DNA from: Dreissena polymorpha | Lineage: Eukaryota; Mollusca; Bivalvia; Myida; Dreissenidae | Direction of reading: 5' to 3' | DNA length: 64,000 nt | Assembly: GCF_020536995.1 (NCBI RefSeq) | Contig: NW_026273341.1 | Span: 186,001-250,000, forward strand | Shown here: positions 35,100 through 44,199 of the stretch, piece after piece | Layout: every line of letters starts with the position of its first letter | How positions within the stretch are numbered: position 1 is the first letter of the stretch | Program-made: the position numbers and the translations under genes | The notes under the pieces: model-generated | What the model was told of the DNA's origin: nothing | The model's input: only the letters and a program-made list of their open reading frames with translations | The model's database searches: none

Positions 35100-36190
35100 T
35101 ACAGAATGCGTGAGCTAATATTTCTTACTGAAGATCAATATGAGCACGTGTACGTTCATAAAATGGAGACGGGTTATCTTTTGGGCTGCATGTTTTTGTA
35201 TCTACAGCACGACTGAATATTAGTTTCGCAAGATGTGTAAATATATGTACAATATTTGATAATAAAGAATTTAAATAAGTATTCGACCATATACTTACTG
35301 ATTTAACTTGTGGCTTATTAGATAGTAATATTCACGTAAATACCTACATATCGTAGGTTGTTGGTTTTTTTTCATTTCAAAAGCATACATTATCATAATT
35401 ATGTTGCAATAATGACAACGATATATCCAGACATATCATGTGAACCGATTTTCCTGTATAACATACTACAAAATATAACACTGCCGCATCGGTTTAAGAT
35501 AATTTCAAACAAATGTGCAAAATAAACAGCAAATATATAGCTTATATAAATTTCAAAATCCATTGTGAAAGTAGTAGCAGCCTCGATAATAATGACACTC
35601 CAGAAACATTGTCAGACGGGAACTTATTGTTTTGTTATTATCGTATTGTTATTATTATATTTGAAACATTATGATTTGTGATTATCGCATTGTCATCATT
35701 GTCATAGCATCAAACATTTTTTTAATAAGTAGAAACGAATTATTTGTTTTTAAAATATGACCTTTATAAAAATAGGTTTTAAGCAAATATGTACACGACA
35801 TAAATAAAACATAAAATAATACACAATGAATGTACATATAACAAATAAATATTGCCTAATTGCAAAGAAATACAATTACTAACACCAACTATTACAACAA
35901 AGAAATAACAATAATATAATTTATAACATTGATGAAGTTCGTGGATTATTACGCATAAACATTAAGGTATGGTACTTATTGAAGCAAATAAAGTGTGCTG
36001 TTCTACCAGATTTACAATTAATGTTTGGAGACAGATATTCTTGAACTTTTCTTTATGTACGAATACTTCAATCCTACAATAGCTTTAGCAAATGTTGCAA
36101 TTCGAAACTGACATTTGCTTAATCATTATCCAGACTACAACTCGCATGCGCACCAGGACGGTTCTAGGTGATCACCGTTGCCATCCGCCC
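35100..36190. repeat. Segment duplicated near 45.6-47.2 kb
   Basis: Blocks shared in order with the flank of EF-hand gene D: TTGTATCTACA.CA.GACTGAA near 35200/45715, the ATAATTATGTTGCAA / CCGCATCG / ATAGCTTATA stretch (35395-35620 versus 46135-46350), and the AACACCAACTATTA ... GTACGGTT..GATGATCACCGTTGCC stretch up to 36185 (versus 46860-47190). Similarity is clear by eye but gapped. Confidence 0.6.
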
Positions 36191-36196
36191 TGCGTC

Positions 36197-36500
36197 TCAG
36201 TTGATGTTGTCATCCAGGCCCTTCTCGAAATGTGAGATGTAGCCATCTCCTGAAAACCAAGCAATACTCATGAGTAACTCATACCGGTGACCACAGCTTG
36301 TTACTGTGACTGCTTTTCGAATGTCTTGGCCTTGTCTTTTTTTAAAAGGTCCTAGGTACTAATAATTTGAATTTAAGGTATACAATGATACTATTAAAAC
36401 AAACGCCTACGTCTTATGTGATAACTCTATCTCTTCCATTTTTCGTGAATTTGTGCAAGCTTCACCTCTTTTGGGACGTCGTTTAGTATAATAGTGTCAC
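36197..36500 (-). pseudogene. EF-hand paralogue C, relic with exons 2-3 lost
   Basis: A perfect last exon is kept at 36249-36197 (GDGYISHFEKGLDDNIN then stop) with its acceptor TTTTCAG. The 3' part of exon 1 remains at about 36500-36411 (ILNDVPKEVKLAQIHEKW, then a stop in frame) with a decayed donor. Only 160 bp separate them where the intact gene D has 1.65 kb, so exons 2 and 3 were deleted. A second deletion removed the signal-peptide half of exon 1, the promoter and the near upstream region: sequence matching about 0.75 kb upstream of gene D begins directly at 36520. The gene cannot make the family protein. Confidence 0.8.
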
Positions 36501-37013
36501 AGGCTCTTTTAAAGCCTAACACGGACTAACATTAGACTAGTCTGACGCAAAAGACGTAAACATGTCTGTACGCTAAGTACCGTGTGATGTGTTTTTAAAG
36601 TACGAACACGATAAGGCTGATTTCGGTGCGTTTGCAAGAAAGTGCTTATTGCAAATCGACTATTCAGAAAAAACTTCCAAAGTCAGCATCAATTCATCCC
36701 CAGTTTTATCAGAACATTTGTTATTAATTACATTAGGAAAATATCGAAATTTTCAGAATGCAGTGTCGACATACTAAAAATACTAAAATGTTTAATCTAA
36801 ATAATAGTTGACTATATAGTCCAATACTCAAATACCTCAAGGAAAAGCCAAAGAATCATTATATCACATTACATCACGAACAATGTAATTGGACCAAATC
36901 AAATAACAGTACACTTATAATAATAATTAAGCGGTAGATAATACATACATTACTATATATAGTTACACATTTGTACAGTTGTTCATGCCATTATCACCAT
37001 TGCGGAGTCATTA

Positions 37014-37043
37014 TAAATATTCGGCCCTAGGGCCGATTATTTA
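37014..37043. repeat. Palindrome around TCGGCCCTAGGGCCGA
   Basis: A near-perfect palindrome centred on CCTAGG. A second partial copy (ATTCGGCCC) follows at 37048-37057. Confidence 0.5.
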
Positions 37044-37088
37044 TATTCGGCCCTTAGAATGTGTGCGCTTGACGTTCAACTGAAAAAA

Positions 37089-37169
37089 ATGGCGTCCACA
37101 TCCAGTATAAGCCATAAAAAAGTAAAACATCTAGGCTCTATTGATCTACTAACCGAAGTTGTGTAATAA
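37089..37169 (+). other. Short reading frame with strong ATG context (first-exon candidate)
   Basis: AAAAATGGCGTCC opens 26 codons (MASTSSISHKKVKHLGSIDL...) ending in TGTAA. The start context and composition resemble a metazoan first coding exon, but no clear donor or following exon was found. It may be chance. Confidence 0.2.
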
Positions 37170-37763
37170 CCATGTTTATTTTCGTAAAGTTTAATTTGCT
37201 TCCATGACGAGTAAAAATTTTGGACACATATTTGATCGTTATCCACATTTTCCATTTTAAAGCAGGCAATTCTTTGTGGATAGACATTCTTTGATCGACT
37301 GACAAAGGAACGACTTATTCATCAAAGAAATTACCCTTTTAATTCAACATCGATTTCCTTCGAACAGTTAAAGAACAATTCACTTACACTTTTCTTAAAT
37401 TTAATCAATCAATTATTCAACAAAACATCATGTTATTCGACATTTTAACGAAATCGAAAATGCAGTCTCACCAGTTTCATTCCAGTTTTATATACCAACA
37501 CTGTTATTCACATTCATAATATTATAACAGTACTGCATGTTAGTTAACGGAAACGCAGACATAGGTACTGGACACGTGCCATCATAAGAAACCGTCAAAC
37601 TAACGGCATATACTACCATCTTGTTAGAGAATAAGAGCTGCACGATGAAGAGTTCAGGACCTACTTCCGTCTTAGTAGAACGTAAATAGCGACTTACTAT
37701 AGCGTTATATCTCGTTTGAAATATATACTGTGTCTTTTGAAAAGCGATTATAATAGAGTGTAC

Positions 37764-37887
37764 AAATGTTTGATGCAATGAATTTGTCTTTGTATTCTTT
37801 CATACGTTGGTTGTATATTTCAGGGTGATCCCTTACTAAATGTATTATTTTTTCACTAGTATCTATGCTTGAAAGTCGACCTTTCAT
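37764..37887 (-). pseudogene. Orphan first exon of a MADF-domain gene
   Basis: ATG at 37887 opens MKGRLSSIDTSEKIIHLVRD, then HPEIYNQRMKEYKDKFIASNI, matching the start of the MADF domain (E.lI.lVr.HP.lYd....Y.dk...n). The exon ends at a GT donor after one base (ATT T|GTACAC). A following exon starting GG would complete the invariant Trp of the MADF domain (N-I-W), which supports the splice site. MADF proteins (Adf-1 type) are DNA-binding and are also found as accessory proteins of some DNA transposons. I could not find the rest of the domain (WK.LR) on the minus strand down to 36.9 kb, so the gene is either truncated or continues much further downstream. The 6.2-kb element is inserted 56 bp upstream of this ATG's flanking repeat. 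Confidence 0.5.
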
Positions 37888-37942
37888 GTTGACTGCGTCC
37901 GTTAAAAATCGCTAACGACGCAATACGCGGACGAAAAATGCG

Positions 37943-37948
37943 GATACA
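37943..37948. repeat. Target-site duplication GATACA, left
   Basis: GATACA immediately before the inverted end TATGGCAAG; an identical GATACA follows the right end at 44150-44155. Confidence 0.65.
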
Positions 37949-38455
37949 TATGGCAAGCGAAATGCACATTAATTCCTTAAACCACGGTTTAACAGTTAAC
38001 TATATAGTTAAGAGACTTTGAATCCGGGTTCAAAGTGCCGTTTGCACATTAAATCCTTAAACCCGAGTTCAAGAGTTTGAACTGCAGTTCAAAGTCTCTT
38101 AACTCTATAGTTAAGAGAGGACCAATGAAATCGCGGCATTTACCTTCTATATATAGCTAATTGTGGTTTAAGCTCCGCTGATTGGTTGTCTCTGAATTAT
38201 GTAGATAAGAGATTTGTATCTATTTTTAGACACACTTTGAACTGCGGTTCAAACTCTTGAACTCGGGTTTAAGGATTTAATGTGCAAACGGCACTTTGAA
38301 CTCGGGTTCAAAGTCTCTTAACTCTATAGTTAACTGTTAAATAATTAATGTGCATTCCGCGCGTTTTAACCCCAGTTAAAGACTTTGAACCGCAGTTTAA
38401 GACTTTGAAAAATAGGTTAAGACTTTTAGGTGTTTGGTTGTCTCTGCACATTAAT
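37949..38455. repeat. Left palindromic end module
   Basis: Contains perfect or near-perfect palindromes: TTAAACCACGGTTTAA, TTAACTATATAGTTAA, TTGAATCCGGGTTCAA, TTTGAACTGCAGTTCAAA and TTAACTCTATAGTTAA, several repeated in the inverted arm at 38229-38345. The word CTTTGAAC recurs on both strands. Distal to 38360 the sequence degenerates into partial copies. Confidence 0.8.
38096..38229. promoter_or_regulatory. Promoter-like core of the left end (CCAAT, palindromic TATA)
   Basis: GACCAATGAAATCGCGG, then TTCTATATATAGC about 20 bp on, then CCGCTGATTGGTTGTC: two CCAAT boxes in inverted orientation around a self-complementary TATA box. It lies between the MADF ATG (37887, minus) and the ATG at 38511 (plus), so it could fire in both directions. 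The same core is at 43875-44003. Inference only. Confidence 0.35.
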
Positions 38456-38510
38456 TATTAACCAATATCGTCATGTGATATTGTTTTGTTCCTGACGCAT
38501 TTCTATCAAG

Positions 38511-40537
38511 ATGGCGGCGGATGAAGTATGTGAATTATTACGTACGTTTGAAACAGCATTCCAAGATATAGAAAGAAAACTTCAAAGTGGTTTTGCAGAC
38601 AACGCAGACTTCGTCAAAAGTGTGAGGTTATTGCAGCAAATAAGGTTATATTTATATAATTTCTTTGTGATCCTTTTATGGTATAAATCTGATAGAAATA
38701 CCCCTAACCGAAATACAGTCGATTCGGATTAGTGTACAGTTTGTCAATCAGCTCTGGAAAATCAGCAGTTCCGATTAATTTGTATTTAATTTTCCATAAT
38801 TCCCCAATAAAAAAAAGATAAGTGTCTAAGGTCTACATTAGGTAAAGGAATAAAGTAACAAAGTTTTAGTAAGAAAGCTTTTGTATTATGCTTACAGGGG
38901 GGGGGGGGTGGGATAAATGCAGCAAAAAGTTAACCAGAACTGATTGAATGAGTTATGTTTTGAAATGCGCATATGGAAATAGAAGGCTTTATTATTTTCA
39001 AATACAAAAATTGCTGATTGAATACAAATGCCATGATAATGTTTTGAAATACTAATTCTGTAAGTTGAAAGATTTTAAATAATTTTCCGAAAAGGTGAAC
39101 TTTAATTGGCTATTTTTGACAAAAAAATGCATATGCCGTCTGGCCTAACCTGTTATCATACAAAATAAATTTTACCCTTTATTTTTACATCATCTCACAT
39201 TGACACTAAATCCCGAAATAAATGATTGTGGACTGGACATGTGAATTAACGTTTTTTGCCAGGTTATTCGAAACTGGTTGACTGACTGTACAGTCAAGTT
39301 ACCATTCCGGATCATTACCCATAGCGCATCACTTTGATGTTGAAGACCATGCGTATCGCGATAAATAGTTGACATTTTTAGATGATATTTTGCACACAGC
39401 ATCTTCAAGGCCGTTTTTTTTTCTAAATGCATTGATTGAGTCGTAATTGGAGCTATTCGTTGTTAAACATTTTTGTATGTTTTGGCGACATGTATATACG
39501 ACTTTGTTTACTTCCGTCTCGTTTCCAAAAAGAGGTTTAACATTATTCGCGGCCACATTCTAAAACTCTGTTGAAAAGTAAAGAGTTTACGCATTGATTT
39601 AAAGGCCATTTAGTAGTCTTTCTCACTGCAAAAGTCCGTTTCAGTTTTGATTCGTGTTTAAGATTTTGCAACACCTTAAATGAAATGAAGAATTAGGGCA
39701 ATAACGGATCAAGCGTGATAATATGCGAATTGATAATATAATATATTAAAATATATGCACATCTTGTTGATTCTTTCAATAAATGATCTCACTCGTAATG
39801 TTGTATTTATGTTCCATGTTCAATACCGATGATTAGATATGATTAAAACAATTAACATGGTTTATAAGATGCCCATCTTTTCGATCTATTTAGGTTTTTC
39901 AACAGATAATTCACACAAGAACACCATGCGAAACGTGTATATACAAGATCACATATAGAAAACAATACAAAAATAATGAATATTATTTATAACTGGCAAT
40001 GTAACTTGGTCATTGTAAACAACACAGTTTATGTGTCGACAATTCAAATAGCATGTTAGATGCCCCCGGAGTGGTTTCGATCACGTGATCCGTTATGGCT
40101 ACAACTGATCCGTTAATGCATGAATTCTGCGGTGAAAAAAAGGTATCACAAATACATTTTGCCTGCGATTAAAAATAAAACTATGTGCTGAATCAGTAAG
40201 GAAAGTAATATTTAATCAAACTGATGTAAAAGAAGTCTCAAAACATTTATTGCTTTTCGTCAGAACAACTTTATTACGCTACTGATCCGGTAATGGTAAC
40301 TTGACTGTATAACGGATAGCTAAGCCGAGTGACTTCGAGTCTCATTGAAACGTATGCATAATGCATTCAGTAATTAAATTATTAAACCTCGAAAGACAAA
40401 TGTCTTTCTTATTGAAACATGCCAGCGGTTTTAAATTTCCAACAAATATTATTTGTTTACAGCGCGAATGTCATGGTACACTGATTCAGCCATTACAGGA
40501 TCGCTTATTTCTGCGTTTAATAAGACCGAGTTCATGA
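38511..40537 (+). CDS. Candidate two-exon gene inside the 6.2-kb element, 61 aa
   Basis: Exon 1 (38511-38621) starts in an excellent context (TCAAGATGGCGGCGG) and encodes 37 residues, MAADEVCELLRTFETAFQDI... to FADNADFVKS, ending at a good donor (AGT|GTGAGG, phase 0). Exon 2 (40463-40537) follows an acceptor TTTGTTTACAG and reads RECHGTLIQPLQDRLFLRLI then RPSS and a stop. The predicted product is helical, without a membrane segment or signal peptide, and I do not recognise it. The intron contains a complete 1.0-kb MITE. An additional downstream exon could exist near 43112 (acceptor TTCTTATAG, 48 further open codons, AATAAA near 43353), but would need alternative splicing. It may be a host gene captured by, or the target of, the surrounding element. 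Confidence 0.45.
39291..40307. mobile_element. 1.0-kb MITE with TA target duplication (Tc1/mariner-like)
   Basis: Ends CAGTCAAGTTACCATTCCGG (39291) and CCGGTAATGGTAACTTGACTG (ending 40307) are inverted, each bordered by TA. Interior words GATCCGTTA/TAACGGATC recur at about 39704, 40085 and 40105, i.e. subterminal copies of the TIR-proximal motif. No transposase frame is present. TA duplication plus CAG ends fit the Tc1/mariner group. Confidence 0.75.
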
Positions 40538-41233
40538 AAATCGCTGCACACTTGATGAAGTAATAGCTGTTCAAAGCGATGCACCCTATATTCGGGTCAT
40601 TTTGAGTTGAATACCTTGTTATATTTGATAGTGAAAATAGTGTTTTCAGAGAAATTGATTATTCGCTATAATTTGATTTTTTTTATTCAAAATGATGTTT
40701 TTACTTATTAATATCATAGGAGGTTTTGGGGATTCCGATAATGACGTCAGGTTTTCACATGCGTAAGTTTTGGCCGTCAAGACAGCGGCCATTTCGCTAT
40801 TGTTTGCATTTGATGAACCGCATCGTGATACGATTACCATAACAATCTCTATTTGGCACATCTTCGCGACCATTTTTAAGAACAAAAAAATATTCAGAAA
40901 TGGAAATTCTTTCAGAATAAATTTAATTCAATGAACGAACAGAAATATGGACGAAAACAAACAACAAAAAGATTGATTTTATGTTATCAACATATAGTAT
41001 TAACTGATTTGAACCTTTATATGTCTGTAAAAACTTACCTTGTTACAGATTAAATAAATCCTCTTGATAAATGTAATTGTTTTTTTTTATTGTTCACACG
41101 AATTTTGACACTCTTTGTTTAAGCCTTTTTAACCCAGTGTTTAATTGCCACTTCGTTCATCACAAACCGATTATCTCGATATGATCGGATACTGTCCAGA
41201 CTAAAACAGGGTGTCATAAATCCAGGCCTTTCC

Positions 41234-41259
41234 AGGGACCCATACTTGTGTAGGTCCCT
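41234..41259. repeat. AGGGACCTA hairpin, copy 2
   Basis: AGGGACCCATAC and GTGTAGGTCCCT face each other across a short loop; the same stem as 16763-16790. Confidence 0.55.
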
Positions 41260-41900
41260 GAATAAAGTTACACCACATGTGGCAGGTCATTAAACACAAT
41301 TTATGATGCCTTCATGTCATCTCTTGGCATATTGAGCAGACATTTAAGCCACAGTTTAAAGCCAATAACTAAACAGTTGCTTTAATAAAATATTTTAACA
41401 TGTTTAAACAATGCTTGCCACCATAGGATGGCATAAGCCCCTTTTTTCACATTTTTCGAAACCTAAACGCAAAGTGTAACGGAAAGACAGACGGGCAGTG
41501 CAATCACTATATGCCCACTTTCAGGGGCATACAAAAAGACATTTGTCCGAAATGGATGAACATGAACTACATAGTATTATAGTATATACTAGCCAGTTTT
41601 AACATAATAATAACGTATTGAACGGGTACTGGCAAATGTAACCTCTGCTAAAACGTTTAAAGATCGTACGTTACTGCAGTGTTCGAAATATCATGAAAAC
41701 AAGCAATCACGTTTGATCACAATAGGGATATAAAATACTTGCATAAAATAAATTAAAAGTAAAGATTTATGTTATCATTAAATGCTAGATTGTTGTCACT
41801 CATTATCACTAGTAAACAGATTTCAATATACAAGTACATGCAAAGAAAGTTCAATTTGTAAAATATGCAGTTTTTTTTTCATATATACCCCTTGTTCAGG

Positions 41901-42020
41901 ATCGTGAAACCGGCATTATTATTTATTGACATTTTTGCCATTCCATAAAGCGTTCTCTTAATTTAATATATGCTTTATTGAATGGCAAAAAGGTCAATAA
42001 ATGGTAGGTGATTACGATCG
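41901..42020. mobile_element. Hairpin MITE with ~30-bp arms
   Basis: ATTTATTGACATTTTTGCCA (41921) and its complement ending at 42001 form arms of about 31 bp with two mismatches. Weaker complementarity extends to GATCGT on both sides. Confidence 0.6.
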
Positions 42021-42110
42021 AAAAAGACACGTTAAGATGTAGACTTTGTACAAAAGTGTATTTCGTTATTTATCTCCACAAAAAAGGCCGATTTATTCCT
42101 AGTTTACACA

Positions 42111-42308
42111 CTGCACAGGCTAATCTGGGATAACAATTTACGCACCAGCATAATGACCAGTTTTCTCAGAACGCGACACAATTATGTTAATGATTCATTT
42201 TATAGTTTGTTAATTTCATTGACTACAAATGTGTATTACACTTATGTCTACCTTGAGGTTGTTGTACATAGTATAATTATGTTACAAATATAGTATTTTC
42301 TGTAAACA
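42111..42308. repeat. Direct repeat, unit 1 (half MITE plus flank)
   Basis: Carries only the right half of the CAGTTTTCTCAGAACGCG MITE plus about 130 bp of flank (TTATGTCTACCTTGAGGTTG, TACATAGTATAATTATGTTA). The same stretch recurs at 42851-43043, next to a complete MITE. Confidence 0.75.
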
Positions 42309-42360
42309 GTATTTGAGTGTGCCCAAGAGTATGATATAGCTGAGATCACTCAAATACTGT
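42306..42360. repeat. Hairpin ACAGTATTTGAGTG/CACTCAAATACTGT
   Basis: A perfect 14-bp stem with a loop of about 27 nt, between direct repeat unit 1 and the next MITE. Confidence 0.6.
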
Positions 42361-42367
42361 CAAATTC

Positions 42368-42648
42368 TTGCTTTAACTTATATTCTTATGGGCCGTTTCA
42401 TCAAACATCGTACGACAAATTTAGAATACGATACAAATTTCAAAGAAACATTATTTTAACAGACCGAAGCATATTTTTGCTTATTTCAAGTAAAATCATT
42501 TATTTCATCATTTTCTTACCGATGGCTTATATCTTGCGGAGCTATTTATCAATAGCTTGTATATTTTTAGTTTTTAAATTTAAGTTATAAATTAAGATTG
42601 TCGTACGATCTTTGATGAAACGGTCCCATAAAAATATAAGTTAAAGCA
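42368..42648. mobile_element. ~280-bp MITE with ~50-bp TIRs
   Basis: Left TIR TGCTTTAACTTATATTCTTA then GGGCCGTTTCATCAAACATCGTACGAC (42369-42417); the inverted copy is at 42598-42648. I recognise CGTTTCATCAAA.ATCGTACG as a common bivalve repeat end. Confidence 0.75.
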
Positions 42649-42708
42649 ATAGTGAAAGAGAATGTGGGAAAATGTAGCTAGAAATGGTTTTGAACATGCA
42701 TAATTGTG

Positions 42709-42917
42709 TCGTGTTCTGAGAAAAATGGGCATAATGCTTATGCGTAAAGTGACACTTTCCGCCTTATCTGGATTTTTGCTAAGAAGAGACATTATTAAAA
42801 CGAAACATTCCATAAAAGAGCAAATTGTCGTCCCTTATTAGCCTGTGCGGACTGAACAGGCTAATCTGGGATGACAATTTACGCACCAGCATTATGTCCA
42901 GTTTTCTCAGAACGCGA
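42709..42917. mobile_element. Dreissena-type MITE (CGTTCTGAGAAAA ends), complete
   Basis: Inverted ends TCG(T)GTTCTGAGAAAA.TGGGC and GTCCAGTTTTCTCAGAACGCGA, with the internal words TTAGCCTGTGCGGACTGAACAGGCTAATCTGGGA forming another inverted repeat. Two more members lie at 52951-53141 and 56387-56584, and a half copy at 42111. Confidence 0.8.
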
Positions 42918-43111
42918 GACAATAATGTTTTTGATTCATTTTATACTTTATTTATTTAATTAACTACAAATTTGTATTACATTATGTCTACCTTGAGGTT
43001 GTTGTACATAGTATAATTATGTTACAATTATAGTATTTTCTGTTAACGAACAAATGCTTTTGTATCGAATACTGTGCATTAATATTGTTTTCTAACCAAT
43101 GTTTTCTTATA

Positions 43112-43375
43112 GGGATCACTTGTCCGTCGTTTGTCTCGTTAAAAAGTATTAATAGCACCAGTTTGAAACTTTATACATTAATAGACCTCATTGAGTGGGA
43201 GTGCGTCGATAAAGAACTCTTAGCATCCCGCTTTGTTAAATTATTTTTAATTAATGTATAACCATTATTCTTGTATTAGTTAAGTTAAATTGTCATAAAA
43301 AAATGTTGTCATGTCATTTTTCCATTTTTCTTTTTTGTGTAACGTTTTGAAAATAAAGCTTTTATTTGTTGTTAT
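43112..43375 (+). other. Possible 3' exon or retroelement tail with polyA signal
   Basis: An acceptor-like TTTTCTTATAG precedes 48 open codons (ITCPSFVSLKSINSTSLKLYTLID..., stop at 43258), then AATAAAGC near 43353 and (TTA)n. It could be the last exon of the gene beginning at 38511 or the 3' end of a non-LTR element with a microsatellite tail. Not recognised. Confidence 0.2.
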
Positions 43376-43670
43376 TATTATTATTAATACGGATGTTTTA
43401 GTCCGGTCTGTTTTCCAAATCGTTACAATGGTAAAGTGGTATAGGAGAGGTTGAACATATGATTTTGATTAATAAAGGATTTATATTATTAAACTAGTGT
43501 TTTTTCATATTTATCAATGTATGTGGTTCCGTAAATAAATCGGAACTATCCACTTCCGGGTTAAGAAATTGAGATAATTTAGAGATTACATCCATACATT
43601 TGGTAATAAAACGACAACATGAATTAACAACTAGTATTATTACTGTATATATTCAACAGTTAGGTAATAA

Positions 43671-44149
43671 ATGTACATTCCGCGCTTGTTAACCCCAGTT
43701 TAAGACTTTGAACCGCAGTTTACACTCTTGAACTCGGGTTTAAGGAATTAATGTGCAAACGGCACTTTGAACTCGGGTTCAAAATTTCTTAACTATATAA
43801 TTAACTGTTTAATAATTAATGTGCATTCCGCGCCTCTTAACCGCAGTTTAAGACTTTGAACCGCAGTTTAAAGTCTCTTAACCCTATAGTTAAGAGAGGA
43901 CCAATGAAATCGCGGCATTTACCTTCTATATATAGCTAATTGTGGTTTAAGCTCCGCTAATTGGTTGTCTCAGATAACAGATTTGTATCTATTTTTAGAC
44001 ACACTTTGAACTGCGGTTCAAACTCTTGAACTCGGGTTTAAGGATTTAATGTGCAAACGGCACTTTGAACCCGGGTTCAAAGTATCTTAACTATATAGTT
44101 AACTGTTAAACCGTGGTTTAAGGATTTAATGTGCATTTCGCTTGCCATA
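43671..44149. repeat. Right palindromic end module
   Basis: Same palindrome words as the left end, including TTGAACCCGGGTTCAA, TTTGAACCGCAGTTTAAA, TTAACTATATAGTTAA and TTAAACCGTGGTTTAA, with a core at 43875-44003 in the same orientation as the left core. The last 147 bp are the terminal inverted repeat. Confidence 0.8.
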
Positions 44150-44155
44150 GATACA
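44150..44155. repeat. Target-site duplication GATACA, right
   Basis: GATACA directly after the inverted end CTTGCCATA. Matches 37943-37948. Confidence 0.65.
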
Positions 44156-44199
44156 TGGTATAGCTCCAACAGATTTCAACTAGTTCGTATTTTCGCGGA

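Larger units (their letters stand above)
37949..44149. mobile_element. 6.2-kb inverted-repeat element with palindrome-rich ends
   Basis: The outer ends TATGGCAAGCGAAATGCACA (37949) and its reverse complement (ending 44149) begin a 147-bp terminal inverted repeat. It spans 37949-38095 and 44003-44149, with about four mismatches by eye, and is flanked by GATACA on both sides. Each ~500-bp end is itself a foldback: inverted arms of short palindromes around a ~130-bp core that has the same orientation at both ends. Inside are a two-exon plus-strand gene candidate (38511-40537), a TA-flanked MITE (39291-40307), further MITEs (41.9-43.0 kb) and a possible polyadenylated 3' end (AATAAA near 43353). 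No known transposase motif was recognised, so the superfamily is open. A 6-bp duplication is compatible with several DNA-transposon groups. The TIR similarity suggests a young insertion. Confidence 0.65.

Noticed and set aside
40646-40885. Minus frame starting near MVAKMCQIEIVMV
   Set aside because: A decent ATG, but no domain, no splice partner and ordinary AT-rich composition at its end.
42111-43043. Long terminal repeats of a retroelement
   Set aside because: The direct repeats carry half of a known MITE and there is no retroelement body between them.
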